A DNA stretch of 64,000 bases from an uncultured Bacteroidales bacterium (GCA_947167075.1 CAMVGR010000003.1:1-64000), one strand, 5' to 3'. Shown: positions 1 to 10,188, counted from the first letter of the stretch. A program made the numbers and translations. Notes: generated from the sequence alone by a model not told the origin.

Positions 1-197
1 AGGCTCTGCCCGCCAACATGCCCAGCGAGGTGCTCCTCGACATCACCAACCTCGACGTGAACCAGCGCATCCGTGTGCAGGACATCGCCACCGACAACTA
101 CTGCATCCTCAATCCGAAGAGCAGCGAGGTGGTCAATGTGCTCAGCACCCGTGCCAGCGCCACTTCGGACGATGGCGAAGAGGCCGCTGCCGAGTAA
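1..197 (+). CDS. rplY: 50S ribosomal protein L25/Ctc, C-terminal part (truncated by window start)
   Basis: Open frame ALPANMPSEVLLDITNLDVNQRIRVQDI...EEAAAE* typical of the L25/CTC C-terminal domain. Confidence 0.72.
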   Translation, partial: ALPANMPSEVLLDITNLDVNQRIRVQDIATDNYCILNPKSSEVVNVLSTRASATSDDGEEAAAE

Positions 198-221
198 GTA
201 CGCTTATTAACAGTAAAAAAG

Positions 222-254
222 CAGGCGATTCATTTGAGTCGCCTGTTTTTTTTT
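222..254 (+). terminator. Rho-independent terminator
   Basis: CAGGCGA-N10-TCGCCTG followed by T9; A-run on the other side suggests bidirectional use. Confidence 0.8.
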
Positions 255-265
255 ATCTAATTTGC

Positions 266-1441
266 CTATTCCTCTTTGTAATTTACACACTCCCAGTCGA
301 CGGGCGTGAAGTCGCTGGTGTCGTCCTTGTAGTCCGGGTCGGGCATGTACCACCAGAGGCCCTCGAAGTATTGGCGCAGGCGGCGGTCGCGGAACACGTG
401 GCCGCGGTGGGCGTAGGGCAGGTTGCGCATCACTCGCTGGCGGAAGGCCGCGTCGGCGGGCACCCACTGCATACCATCGTAGGGGCCCCAGTCGATTCGC
501 ACGGAGCGGTCGTAGGTGCCGCCCGCGATGCATTGCTTGCCAACGTAGCATCCATCGACTCCCACGGCGCGGATGGTCAGTTCTCCAGTGGGGCGGAAGT
601 CGGTGGCGTGGAGGGTGATGGCGCCGTTGCGGAGGCTCACCTCGGCGCATGGGTCGCCGTAGCAGGTGGCACGGCGCGTCTTGCCCATGCCTTCGCTGAC
701 AGCAAAGGGGGCGCCGGCAAACGAGCTGTCGAAGACGTAGAAGTGCTTGGCCGTGCTGTCGACACGGATGGTGAGCGTGAAGTCTCCAATTTTGCCCCCG
801 GCCCAGCGGGCGGCGGGCGTCAGCTTGTAGTCGACAATGAACGGGCTGCCCACATTGGTCGACATGCGGTAGACATACGTGTGATGCACGTGGTTGAGCC
901 CCGGCTGGAAGTCGGCGTCGAAGTAGTAGACGTAGGCGAAACGGATGCCGGCATCGTAATCTATTGGGTCGCTGTAGTCGGACTTCGGGTCGGCGTTGGC
1001 GGTGTCGTAGAGCCAGTTGTTGTCCCACATATAGTAGCGCTTCAGGTCTTTGATTTTTGTCAGCGGCAGCGTGTCGGCCACGCACACGGCGTTGCAGTAC
1101 TCCAGCTGCCGGCCGTTCATCTCGACGGTGAAGAGGCTGATGCTGGGGTGGCGCCCGTCGGGGTGGAGCTTGTAGTCATAGTTGTACGGCGGGTCGGCTT
1201 CGAAGCCCATTGTGAGGCGTTTGGCACCGCCCGGGTTCCAGAATTCGTACTGCACATCCACGCGGGCCATTCCGTTGTCCATTAGGCTGATGGTTAGCAC
1301 CTCACGTTTCACGCTGATGTCCGTCTCTTGCAAGGGGACGAGCTGGTTGCCACGGGTGTAGTAGGTGCCGTCGTTGGCCGCGGTGGAGAGGGTTAGCACT
1401 ACGCAAAACACGGCTAATAGATATGTTCTCAGAGTCTTCAT
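266..1441 (-). CDS. Secreted protein with C-terminal YARHG-like domain
   Basis: Signal peptide; C-terminus RNLPYAHRGHVFRDRRLRQYFEGLWWY resembles YARHG motif. Confidence 0.65.
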   Translation of the reverse strand: MKTLRTYLLAVFCVVLTLSTAANDGTYYTRGNQLVPLQETDISVKREVLTISLMDNGMARVDVQYEFWNPGGAKRLTMGFEADPPYNYDYKLHPDGRHPSISLFTVEMNGRQLEYCNAVCVADTLPLTKIKDLKRYYMWDNNWLYDTANADPKSDYSDPIDYDAGIRFAYVYYFDADFQPGLNHVHHTYVYRMSTNVGSPFIVDYKLTPAARWAGGKIGDFTLTIRVDSTAKHFYVFDSSFAGAPFAVSEGMGKTRRATCYGDPCAEVSLRNGAITLHATDFRPTGELTIRAVGVDGCYVGKQCIAGGTYDRSVRIDWGPYDGMQWVPADAAFRQRVMRNLPYAHRGHVFRDRRLRQYFEGLWWYMPDPDYKDDTSDFTPVDWECVNYKEE

Positions 1442-1542
1442 GCTATGTTTATGTAAACAAATGACACTGCAAAGATATATAATAAAAACGTATCTTGCAA
1501 CGTCATCAAGAAAAAATGTGTTGCGGGCGACTTTTATAACGG

Positions 1543-1647
1543 CGAATTACTCTAATTACTCGAAGCTACGCAGGTTAATTCATGTCGAATTACTCGAAAC
1601 TATGCAGGTCAATTCGTGACGAATTACTCGAAGCTACACTGCAGGCA
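1543..1647. repeat. ~34-bp tandem repeat, about 3 units (CGAATTACTCGAARCTAYGCAGGTYAATTCRTGA)
   Basis: Three imperfect adjacent units, no spacers. Confidence 0.8.
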
Positions 1648-1655
1648 AAAATATA

Positions 1656-1692
1656 TAAGATTTACAAGATTTCGCGAGCGGAGCGAGCAGGA
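1656..1692. repeat. Dispersed intergenic element, copy 1 (AAGATTTACAAGATTTCGCGAGC...GAGCAGGA)
   Basis: Same motif at 15382-15421 and 49978-50023. Confidence 0.65.
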
Positions 1693-1785
1693 TACAAGCA
1701 CACCATCCTAGTCATTCGCCGTAAAAAAAAAACGTGATGCTGACACTCTATCTGAAATCGTCTCCGACAAGGCATAAACAGAAGA

Positions 1786-1805
1786 GGCCATCGTAATTGA
1801 TGGCC
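1786..1805 (-). terminator. Hairpin terminator downstream of tRNA-Ser
   Basis: GGCCATC-N6-GATGGCC followed by pyrimidine-rich tract on minus strand. Confidence 0.6.
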
Positions 1806-1817
1806 TTTATTCCTTGC

Positions 1818-1903
1818 GGAGAGACAGGGATTCGAACCCTGGGACCAGCAAGCTGGTCAACGGTTTTCGAGACCGCCCCGATCGACCACTCCGGCATCTC
1901 TCC
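1818..1903 (-). tRNA. tRNA-Ser(CGA)
   Basis: Minus strand GGAGAGATGCCGGAGTGGTCGATCGGGGCGGTCTCGAAAACCG...GGTTCGAATCCCTGTCTCTCC; acceptor, anticodon and T arms plus long variable arm; anticodon loop CTCGAAA. Confidence 0.93.
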
Positions 1904-1906
1904 GAA

Positions 1907-1935
1907 TTGAAAATTGAAAGTTGAAAATTGAAAAA
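1907..1935. repeat. 7-bp tandem array (TTGAAAA x4)
   Basis: Direct reading. Confidence 0.85.
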
Positions 1936-1966
1936 CTTCAACACTTCCAATGCTCAAAAGCGGGTG

Positions 1967-2008
1967 CAAAAGTACTAACTTTTTGCGATATGGCCAAATT
2001 TATTTTTC
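1967..2008 (-). promoter_or_regulatory. Promoter for tRNA-Ser with extended upstream box
   Basis: Minus strand AAATAAATTTGGCCATATCGCAAAAAGTTAGTACTTTTGCA; -7 TACTTTTG. Confidence 0.6.
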
Positions 2009-2830
2009 ATTTGCCGTAGTGTCAGTGGGTTGGGTGGGGTTGTGGGAGATCTCGTAGCGTTGGTTGTCGGCAGCAATGAGGGTGTTTGGGAACTCTTGCT
2101 GTGCTTGTTGTAGTAGTAGGTCGGGCTCGCGGAAGCGTGCGCTGATGTGGGTGAGCAACAGCTGACGTGCCCCCGCTAGGCGAGCTAGGCGGCCTGCCTG
2201 CCCCGCGGTGAGGTGCATGCGTTCGGTGGCCAATGGTTCGAACTCGTTGCTGAAGGTGCATTCGAGGCACAGCAGGTCGACGCCTTCGATGTGTGGCAGG
2301 ATACGTTCGTCGTAGGCCGTGTCGCAACAGTAGGCGTAGACGAGAGGGGTGTGATTGCCACGGGGACGTTCGGTGATGCGGAAGCCATAGTCGGGCACCG
2401 AATGGTAGATGGGAAAGGCATCGATGGTGCAACGAGAAGTTTCCAGCACCCGCTGTTCGCCATGGTCGAAGTCCATCTCGTGCCATTCTATGGGAAAAGC
2501 GATATGGTTGCCTGTGAGTTCGAAGATGGTCTCTATCACCTGCCGTGCCCCTTTGGGTGCAGCGATGGCTACCGTCTCGGTGCGCCCGCACAGATGCATG
2601 GTGCTAAGCAACCCGGGCAGGCCGAAGAAGTGGTCGCCATGGAGGTGTGAGATGACGATGGTGGAGATCGACTGCAACTTGAGGTGGTTGTAGCGGATGC
2701 GGTCCTGGGTGGCTTCAGCACAGTCGATCAGGAGCTTGAAGCCCCCGATGTTGAGCACTTGGGCCGAGCAGCGCCGTGCACCAATGGGCAGGGCGGCTCC
2801 GGAGCCGAGGATGGTGACGAACATGTTCAA
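2000..2830 (-). CDS. rnz: Ribonuclease Z
   Basis: MFVTILGSGAALPI...SHLHGDHFFGLPGLL metallo-beta-lactamase/RNase Z motifs. Confidence 0.93.
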   Translation of the reverse strand: MNMFVTILGSGAALPIGARRCSAQVLNIGGFKLLIDCAEATQDRIRYNHLKLQSISTIVISHLHGDHFFGLPGLLSTMHLCGRTETVAIAAPKGARQVIETIFELTGNHIAFPIEWHEMDFDHGEQRVLETSRCTIDAFPIYHSVPDYGFRITERPRGNHTPLVYAYCCDTAYDERILPHIEGVDLLCLECTFSNEFEPLATERMHLTAGQAGRLARLAGARQLLLTHISARFREPDLLLQQAQQEFPNTLIAADNQRYEISHNPTQPTDTTANEK

Positions 2831-2854
2831 TGCTTTTGGTTTACAGTTTACGGT

Positions 2855-4483
2855 TTATGGTTTATCGACTTGGGGAGTGCTTTTGTTGATGCTCAGCGAG
2901 GATAACCATAGCAGGGCAAAGGTGATGAGGCCGTTGAGGAGGAGCAGTTCGAAACCGAAGTGGTAGCCAAACCACTGGTAGGAGTTGAGCTTGAGGAGGT
3001 AGCAGAGCACCGGCGAGAGAATGGCGATGAAGGGCACCCAACGGTCGCGGGCGCGGCGCCGTGTGAAGAGGCCGAAGGCGTAGAGGCCTAGCAGGGGGCC
3101 GTAGGTGAAGCCAGCCACGTCGAACAGGGTGTCGATGAGCGACTGACGGTGGAAAGGCCGGAAGGCAATGATAACCAACAGGTAGAGCAGTGCGAAGGCC
3201 ACATGGACCAGGCGGCGGATTTTTAATTGAGAATTGAGAGTTGAGAATTGAGAATTGGAAATTGAGAATTGAGAATTATTCCGGACCTGTTTTTTACTTT
3301 CCACTCGCTGATTTCCACTCTCCACTTGCTGCTTTTCACTTTCCGCTTGCTGCTTTCCACTTTCCACTCGCTGCTCTTCGGTTTCCTTTCGACCGAAGCC
3401 AAGGAAGTCGTAGCAGAAGGTGGTGGTGAGGGCGGTGAGGGTACCGTCGGCACTGGAGTAGCCTGCGGCGACCATGCCGAGTACGAAGCAGACGGCGGTG
3501 AATCCGCTCAGCGAGAAGGCGATGGATGGGAATATCTTGTCGGGCACCACTGCTCCACCATCGCCCAGCGGCAGGGGGAAGCCGGTGTGGTCGGCATAGA
3601 CCAGCAGGGCCGAACCCAGGCAGAGGAAGAGTATGTTGACCACGATGAAGAGCATCGACGAGGTCATCACGTTCTTCTGTGCATCGCGCAAGCTTTTGCA
3701 GGTGAGGTTCTTCTGCATCATATCCTGGTCGAGGCCGGTCATGGTGATGGTGATGAACATGCCGCTGACAATCTGTTTCCAATAGTATTTTGGGGCCGAT
3801 GGGTCGGTCTCCCACATGCGCGTGTATCCTTTCTCGTCCGACACCCGCATCAGGTCGGCGAGGTTCATGTCGAGTGCGGAGAGAATGGCCACCACGGTGG
3901 CTGCCGCTGCCAGCAGGAGGAAGGTGGTCTGCAGCATGTCGGTCCACACCACCGTCTTGATGCCACCTCGGAAGGTGTAGAGCAGGATGATAGCGATGAA
4001 CACCACCGCCGGCACCCAGAAGGGGATGCCCCAAGCGCGGAAGACGAACTCGTAGAGCACAAACACCACCAGATACATCCTCAATGCCGATCCCAGCAGC
4101 CGGCTAAGGATAAAGAAGAGGGCACCCGTCTTCTCGCTGAAGGGGCCAAAGCGCTGCATGAGGTAGGTGTAGATGGAGGTGAGGTTGAGTCGATAGTAGA
4201 GTGGTAGCAACACCAGTGCTATCACGGCGTAGCCCAACACATAGCCGAACACCAGCGGCATGTAGGTCCACCCCCCGTTGTACACACCGCCTGGCACCGA
4301 CATAAAGGTGACCCCGCTCAGCGAGGCTCCTATCATGCCGTAGGCTACCACAGGCCATGGCGAGCGACGACCGGCCCGAAAAAAAGCCTCGTTGCCCTTT
4401 GCTCCTCGTCGCCCAGTGAGCCACATCACACCGAAAAGCAGTGCGGTGTAGAGTGCAAAACATATTAGGATAGTCAGTTCCAT
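2855..4483 (-). CDS. Sodium:solute symporter (SSS family) with repeat-derived insertion
   Basis: SSS-like multi-TM protein; start placed at MELTILICFALYT because a promoter (TGCAAAGATA on plus) lies inside the longer ORF. Confidence 0.85.
   Translation of the reverse strand: MELTILICFALYTALLFGVMWLTGRRGAKGNEAFFRAGRRSPWPVVAYGMIGASLSGVTFMSVPGGVYNGGWTYMPLVFGYVLGYAVIALVLLPLYYRLNLTSIYTYLMQRFGPFSEKTGALFFILSRLLGSALRMYLVVFVLYEFVFRAWGIPFWVPAVVFIAIILLYTFRGGIKTVVWTDMLQTTFLLLAAAATVVAILSALDMNLADLMRVSDEKGYTRMWETDPSAPKYYWKQIVSGMFITITMTGLDQDMMQKNLTCKSLRDAQKNVMTSSMLFIVVNILFLCLGSALLVYADHTGFPLPLGDGGAVVPDKIFPSIAFSLSGFTAVCFVLGMVAAGYSSADGTLTALTTTFCYDFLGFGRKETEEQRVESGKQQAESEKQQVESGNQRVESKKQVRNNSQFSISNSQFSTLNSQLKIRRLVHVAFALLYLLVIIAFRPFHRQSLIDTLFDVAGFTYGPLLGLYAFGLFTRRRARDRWVPFIAILSPVLCYLLKLNSYQWFGYHFGFELLLLNGLITFALLWLSSLSINKSTPQVDKP
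3224..3385. repeat. 7-bp/21-bp tandem repeats inside the symporter ORF
   Basis: (TTGAGAA)n followed by 21-bp units such as CTTTCCACTTTCCACTCGCTG. Confidence 0.9.
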
Positions 4484-4606
4484 CAGTCTCTCTTGTGTTT
4501 TGAAAAATGCAAAGATACATAAAAAAAACAACATGGCGACCAATAGACAAAAAAAGGTACCGTGAAAATGGAATAATAAATGCCTAAAAAACAATAAGAT
4601 CAACCT

Positions 4607-4661
4607 GCTTTCACCGTACTTCATCCGTACATGCACCGTACATGCACCGTAGATGCACCGT
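4607..4661. repeat. 11-bp tandem array, ACGGTGCATGT family (copy 1, minus orientation)
   Basis: GCTTTCACCGT ACTTCATCCGT ACATGCACCGT ACATGCACCGT AGATGCACCGT. Confidence 0.88.
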
Positions 4662-4779
4662 GATTTTACGTTCGATTCACTTCGATTCTACGCCCTCTGT
4701 GCTGTGGAAAAAAGCAGCTAAAAGAGAGTAGAGAGGGCGAACGGCAGATAAACAACCAGTCCGATTCAAAAAAAAATGC

Positions 4780-4787
4780 TATCTTTG
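4780..4787 (+). promoter_or_regulatory. Bacteroidetes -7 element upstream of frdC
   Basis: TATCTTTGC, ~110 bp upstream of frdC. Confidence 0.55.
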
Positions 4788-4899
4788 CAAAATGTAAGGC
4801 ATCCGGAATAAACGCTATATTGTACTGAAAGATAGGTGGATGCAGCTAAAGATAAATAATATATACTAGTTAAAAAACAGAAAAATAAACAATAATAAT

Positions 4900-5859
4900 A
4901 TGGATTTACCCAAGATTCACTCCATTACTAAAAAGATTTTAGTGGCCTTGCTGGGCGGATTTCTTCTGCTATTCGTGTTGTTTCACGCTTCGGCCAACCT
5001 GCTTATTCTGCGCCACGACGAGGGCGCCTGGTATTCGGCATTCTGCCATTTTATGGGTACCAACTGGATTGTCAAGGTGTTTGAAATCGTGCTGCTAGGT
5101 TTTATCCTGCTGCATGTGTTGTTCACCCTCTGGCTAGTGCTGACCAACCGTCTGGCCCGACCAGTTCGCTACAGGCAGCCGCAACGCTCGAAAACCCACA
5201 GCACATCCAAGTTGATGGCTCTGTCGGGCATCCTCATCTTCGTGTGCCTAATTATGCACTTCACCGACTTCTACTTTGTGAAGGTAGGTTGGGTGAAAGG
5301 AGAATACATGGTGAAGACGGAGAAACTGCAGGATCCGGAGACCATGAGTCTGCTGCAAATGGCCCAGCAGTGGGGCATGACCCCCGAGGAATTGGTCGAC
5401 GAGCTGGAGCAAGAGTCGGCTATGTATACCGAAGAAAACGGCGATGCAGCCGAGACAAAGGCTTATATCGACGGCCTCCGTTCGAAACTGAGCGTGGTGA
5501 AAATCATGCAGCGTGCCTCGCAAGAAGGGATCATTACGCAGAATGGGCAATGGATACGCCACCTGACCTACGACGAGCGCCAGACCCTGCGCCAGGCACT
5601 GCCCGAAAGCGATCCGGAGCCGGACTTCTACTACATGGCCCGTGCCAAGTTTAAGAATCTCTACCTAGTGGTAATGTACCTGCTCTTCTTCGCGTTGCTG
5701 TTGGTCCACATGCTTCATGCTTTCCCCTCGGCCTTCCAGACATTAGGACTGAGCAACTATAAGTACGCTCCCGCCATCGAGGTGATAGGCAAGATATATG
5801 CATGGCTGGTCACGCTGATGTTCACAGCCACGGTGGTGCTGGTGTACCTCGGTGTATAA
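4900..5859 (+). CDS. frdC: Succinate dehydrogenase/fumarate reductase cytochrome b subunit
   Basis: Multi-TM protein immediately upstream of frdA/frdB. Confidence 0.88.
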   Translation: MDLPKIHSITKKILVALLGGFLLLFVLFHASANLLILRHDEGAWYSAFCHFMGTNWIVKVFEIVLLGFILLHVLFTLWLVLTNRLARPVRYRQPQRSKTHSTSKLMALSGILIFVCLIMHFTDFYFVKVGWVKGEYMVKTEKLQDPETMSLLQMAQQWGMTPEELVDELEQESAMYTEENGDAAETKAYIDGLRSKLSVVKIMQRASQEGIITQNGQWIRHLTYDERQTLRQALPESDPEPDFYYMARAKFKNLYLVVMYLLFFALLLVHMLHAFPSAFQTLGLSNYKYAPAIEVIGKIYAWLVTLMFTATVVLVYLGV

Positions 5860-5892
5860 CCATATATAATAGGAACTATAAAACAAGACGAC

Positions 5893-7851
5893 ATGAAACT
5901 CGACTCCAAGATACCCGAAGGGCCCCTCAGCGAGAAGTGGACCCGCTATAAATCCAGCCAAAAACTGGTGAACCCTGCCAACAAGCGCAAGCTAGACATC
6001 ATTGTGGTGGGCACCGGATTGGCTGGTGCATCGGCAGCCGCGTCGCTGGGCGCATTGGGATTCCATGTGGACATCTTCTGCATCCAGGATTCGCCTCGCC
6101 GCGCACATAGTATTGCCGCCCAGGGCGGTATCAATGCTGCTAAGAACTATCAGAACGACGGCGACAGTGTGGAACGTCTGTTCAAAGACACCATCAAGGG
6201 TGGCGACTACCGTGCCCGCGAAGCCAACGTGTATCGACTGGCCGAAGTGAGCGGCAACATCATAGACCAGTGTGTGGCCCAAGGTGTGCCTTTCGCACGC
6301 GACTACAGTGGACTGCTCGACAACCGGTCGTTCGGTGGAGCACAGGTGTCTAGAACATTCTACGCCCGTGGACAGACGGGTCAGCAACTGCTATTGGGTG
6401 CCTATGGTGCCCTGAGCCGCGAGATAGCCCGTGGCACCGTCACCCTGCATGAACGTTGCGAGATGATGGACCTAGTGGTGATCGACGGACGGGCCCGTGG
6501 CATCATAGTTCGCAACCTGGTCAGCGGTGAGCTGGAGCGCTATGCAGCCCATGCAGTGGTGCTCTGTTCGGGTGGCTATGGCAATGTTTACTATCTGTCT
6601 ACCAATGCCATGAACAGCAATGGCTCGGCAGCATGGGTGTGCCATCGCAGGGGTGCTGCTTTCGCCAACCCATGCTATGTACAGATCCATCCCACCTGCA
6701 TCCCCGTGCATGGCGACTATCAGTCGAAACTCACCTTGATGAGCGAAAGCCTTCGCAACGATGGTCGCATCTGGGTGCCTAAAAAGAAAGAGGACTCGGA
6801 GGCCATCCGCCGTGGCGAAAAAGGTCCGAACGATATTGCCGAAGAGGATCGCGACTACTATCTCGAGCGCCGCTATCCTGCCTTTGGCAACCTGGTGCCA
6901 CGCGATGTGGCCAGCCGTGCCGCCAAGGAGCGCTGCGACGCTGGCTACGGGGTGGGTAGCACCGGTCTGGCTGTGTATCTCGATTTTGCCGATGCCATCC
7001 GTCGCCTAGGACGCGACGTGGTGGAGCAGAAATACGGCAACTTGTTCCAGATGTACCAGAAAATCACCGACCAAGACCCCTATCAAGTGCCCATGATGAT
7101 CTATCCTGCCATCCACTACACGATGGGTGGCCTGTGGGTGGACTATGAGTTGCAGACCACTATCCCCGGACTCTTCGCTGCCGGCGAAGCCAACTTTAGC
7201 GACCACGGTGCCAACCGTCTCGGTGCATCGGCACTGATGCAGGGCCTGGCCGACGGCTACTTCGTCTTGCCATACACTCTGCAGAACTACCTGGCCGACC
7301 AGATATACGTCGGAAAGATCAAGCCGGAAGGCCCCGAATTCGACGAGGCAGAGGCCTCCGTGCGTGCCCGACTCGACAGTCTTATCGCTATTGGCCGTAA
7401 CAGTCAGGATCCCCATTCGAACCACAGCGTGGACCACTACCACAAAGCGTTGGGCAAAGTCATGTGGGAATACTGCGGCATGGCACGAAGCAAGGAGAGC
7501 CTAGGCATAGCCGAGAAGAAGGTGGCAGAACTGGAAGAAGATTTCTATCAGCATGTGTATATCCCCGGCAAGCCTCTGGAGATGAATCCCGAACTGGAGA
7601 AGGCCTACCGCTTGGCAGACTATTTCGAACTGGCACGCCTCATTATCGCCGATGCCACCCAAAGGGAGGAGAGTTGTGGTGGTCACTTCCGTGTGGAACA
7701 CCAGACCGAGGATGGCGAGACCCTGCGCGACGACCAGAACTTCATGTTCGTGGCAGCCTGGGAATATCAAGGCCACGACAAGCCGGAGCTGATGCACAAG
7801 GAGGAACTCAACTATGAGTATATCCAGATTGTTAAACGTAATTACAAGTAA
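5893..7851 (+). CDS. frdA: Fumarate reductase/succinate dehydrogenase flavoprotein subunit
   Basis: [50 protein letters not shown]. Confidence 0.96.
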   Translation: MKLDSKIPEGPLSEKWTRYKSSQKLVNPANKRKLDIIVVGTGLAGASAAASLGALGFHVDIFCIQDSPRRAHSIAAQGGINAAKNYQNDGDSVERLFKDTIKGGDYRAREANVYRLAEVSGNIIDQCVAQGVPFARDYSGLLDNRSFGGAQVSRTFYARGQTGQQLLLGAYGALSREIARGTVTLHERCEMMDLVVIDGRARGIIVRNLVSGELERYAAHAVVLCSGGYGNVYYLSTNAMNSNGSAAWVCHRRGAAFANPCYVQIHPTCIPVHGDYQSKLTLMSESLRNDGRIWVPKKKEDSEAIRRGEKGPNDIAEEDRDYYLERRYPAFGNLVPRDVASRAAKERCDAGYGVGSTGLAVYLDFADAIRRLGRDVVEQKYGNLFQMYQKITDQDPYQVPMMIYPAIHYTMGGLWVDYELQTTIPGLFAAGEANFSDHGANRLGASALMQGLADGYFVLPYTLQNYLADQIYVGKIKPEGPEFDEAEASVRARLDSLIAIGRNSQDPHSNHSVDHYHKALGKVMWEYCGMARSKESLGIAEKKVAELEEDFYQHVYIPGKPLEMNPELEKAYRLADYFELARLIIADATQREESCGGHFRVEHQTEDGETLRDDQNFMFVAAWEYQGHDKPELMHKEELNYEYIQIVKRNYK

Positions 7852-7854
7852 GCC

Positions 7855-8613
7855 ATGCACTTTACACTTCATATATGGCGTCAGGAAAATGCCCGCGCCA
7901 AAGGCCATTTCGAGACCTACGAAATAGACAACATCAGCGACGAGTGCTCTTTCTTGGAGATGCTCGACCAACTGAACGAGAAACTGATCAACGACCACAT
8001 CGCCCATCCGGTATGCTTCGACAACGACTGCCGTGAGGGTATCTGCGGCATGTGCGGCCTGTATATCAATGGTCGTCCACACGGCAACGACGACGGAGTG
8101 ACCACCTGCCAACTCCACATGCGCCACTTCCACGACGGCGACGAGATATGGATAGAGCCCTGGCGTGCCAAAGCCTTCCCTGTCATTAAAGACCTGGTGG
8201 TAGACCGTACGGCCTTCGACAAGATCATCCAGGCGGGTGGCTATATCAGCGCCACCACCGGTGGTGTGCCCGATGCCAACAATATCCTTGTTCCTAAACA
8301 CAAGGCTGATCAGGCGATGGATGCTGCGGCCTGCATCGGTTGTGGTGCCTGCGTAGCGGCATGCAAGAATGCCTCGGCCATGCTCTTTGTGGGTGCTAAG
8401 GTGAGCCATCTGGCCCTGCTGCCACAGGGTAGGCCCGAAGCTGCCGACCGTGTGCATAAGATGGTCTGTAAGATGGACGAACTGGGATTCGGCTCCTGCA
8501 CCAACACCTACGCATGCGAGGCCGAATGCCCCAAGCAGATCAAGCGCCAGAACATCGCCCGCCTCAATAGGCAGTGGATCGGTCAGCTATTCGGCCGCGA
8601 CCGCAACAACTAA
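7855..8613 (+). CDS. frdB: Succinate dehydrogenase/fumarate reductase iron-sulfur subunit
   Basis: [20 protein letters not shown] and [13 protein letters not shown] Fe-S motifs. Confidence 0.96.
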   Translation: MHFTLHIWRQENARAKGHFETYEIDNISDECSFLEMLDQLNEKLINDHIAHPVCFDNDCREGICGMCGLYINGRPHGNDDGVTTCQLHMRHFHDGDEIWIEPWRAKAFPVIKDLVVDRTAFDKIIQAGGYISATTGGVPDANNILVPKHKADQAMDAAACIGCGACVAACKNASAMLFVGAKVSHLALLPQGRPEAADRVHKMVCKMDELGFGSCTNTYACEAECPKQIKRQNIARLNRQWIGQLFGRDRNN

Positions 8614-8623
8614 GAGACAACAG

Positions 8624-8651
8624 AGAAGGGTGCCCATTCAGGCACCCTTCT
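8624..8651 (+). terminator. Hairpin after frdB
   Basis: AGAAGGGTGCC-CATTCA-GGCACCCTTCT. Confidence 0.7.
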
Positions 8652-8679
8652 ACAATGAATGTGGTTTTGTTGGCAGTTA

Positions 8680-9936
8680 TTACATACTGCCCACTATGAC
8701 TTTCCGTGTTTGGTTGTTGTCAAATTTTACCAGATATACACCTTGTTGAAGAGGCTTGGATAGAGTTCCATTTCGAATGACATCCACAAGTCGACCCATC
8801 ATGTCGTAAATATTGACATTTCCATCCACAAAGCAATTAATACTGATGCATCCGTTTGTTGTGTTTATTATTGTTTCTGGCATTGTTGTCCTTTCAATAC
8901 CCACTGGGTCGGGATTATCTGGTTCTTCGTTTGAGCAGTCTTCAATGATGTTCCAAAAGTGTGCCCACAAATAAGTTGTTTCATAAACGTTCAATTTATT
9001 GCAAGGAACAACCAATATCGTTGAATCTGGATTCATTCCTACAAGTCCGTCTATTGAGTATAGATGGGAACTAGATCCGCCATGGTTATTAACATCATCC
9101 ACTACATAAACAATATTTTCTTCATTTTTTAATACTAACGTATCAAGATTGCAACCAATAAAAGCCGAATTCCAAAACCATTCCACTGTGTTACCCAAAA
9201 CTACTGTCTTTAAGTTGTAACAATTAGCAAAAGCTCTTTGGTCAATATAGGTGGCGTCTTCAAAAAGAGTAGTACTGAAAAGGCCAAAATATTTTAGATT
9301 TGTGCAATTTTCAAAACAATTGCTTTTAATTCCTCCCTCATAAATAATTACAGAGTCCAACATAGAACAACCATAGAAGGCATTGTAGCGCAAATGTACA
9401 TTATGTAAAATAATATTCCCCGAAAGATTAGTGCAACCCTTAAAGCAGCTTTCTTCAATTCGGGTAATAGAATTTGGAATGTTTACTGAGACCAAATTTG
9501 AACAATTGTAGAAACAATATTGAGGTAGTATTGAAATAGAATTGGGAATATCAATACTAGTAAGTCCGCTATGGGAGAAACATCTATTGCCTATCATCGT
9601 AACTGTACTGGGAATATTAATTGATGCTAGGTTCGAACATCCATAAAAACATTCCTCCTCAATCTCGACAATGGTATTTGGAATGATCACTTCTGATATT
9701 GTAGTATTGTTTTTAAAACAATGTGAGCCTACCTTTGTTACTGTATAGTTTCTATTATTATAGGTTACCATACTAGGTATAGTCACACTATTTTGGTGAC
9801 CTAGGTATGATTTTAAACAAGCTTCAGTTGCAGCTGGATATGAAATGTAATATTCCATACTATCTACAATAAACGTTTCTGCATAGACGTTTTCAACAGC
9901 GAGCAAGACTGCAAGAATGATACTAAACTTTTTCAT
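8680..9936 (-). CDS. BspA-like leucine-rich repeat protein with T9SS-type C-terminal sorting domain
   Basis: Repeated IPNSI...I..YCFYNCSNLVSVNIP units; C-term NIYDMMGRLVDVI...GVYLVKFDNNQTRKVIV. Confidence 0.85.
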   Translation of the reverse strand: MKKFSIILAVLLAVENVYAETFIVDSMEYYISYPAATEACLKSYLGHQNSVTIPSMVTYNNRNYTVTKVGSHCFKNNTTISEVIIPNTIVEIEEECFYGCSNLASINIPSTVTMIGNRCFSHSGLTSIDIPNSISILPQYCFYNCSNLVSVNIPNSITRIEESCFKGCTNLSGNIILHNVHLRYNAFYGCSMLDSVIIYEGGIKSNCFENCTNLKYFGLFSTTLFEDATYIDQRAFANCYNLKTVVLGNTVEWFWNSAFIGCNLDTLVLKNEENIVYVVDDVNNHGGSSSHLYSIDGLVGMNPDSTILVVPCNKLNVYETTYLWAHFWNIIEDCSNEEPDNPDPVGIERTTMPETIINTTNGCISINCFVDGNVNIYDMMGRLVDVIRNGTLSKPLQQGVYLVKFDNNQTRKVIVGSM

Positions 9937-9942
9937 AATATA

Positions 9943-10188
9943 CTAATCATTGATTGTTATTTCTTTTATGTTTCCAACCCCTATTTTTGTTCCGATGGAA
10001 ATCCCTGTCCAAGGTATTTCCTCGTATGGTCTTATCGGAACCATTGTGGCAGCAGCGTGGTCAACACCTGTGATTACGCCCTCAATAACCTTGTCATCGT
10101 TCAAAACAACAGTTGCCGAATGGCCTTGCCATTCCATGACTTCCGCGGTACTTAAACCTAATATTTGATGTTCTGTGTATTTTTTCAT
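9943..10188 (-). CDS. Hypothetical protein (81 aa)
   Basis: ORF ending 1 bp before the next CDS; operon-like spacing. Confidence 0.6.
   Translation of the reverse strand: MKKYTEHQILGLSTAEVMEWQGHSATVVLNDDKVIEGVITGVDHAAATMVPIRPYEEIPWTGISIGTKIGVGNIKEITIND

Noticed and set aside
1543-1647. Possible CRISPR array
   Set aside because: Repeats are directly adjacent with no unique spacers and there are no cas genes in the window.
1748-1969. 73-aa minus-strand ORF (MPEWSIGAVSKTVDQLAGPRVRIPVS)
   Set aside because: It is a translation of the tRNA-Ser gene and its flanks, a common artefact.
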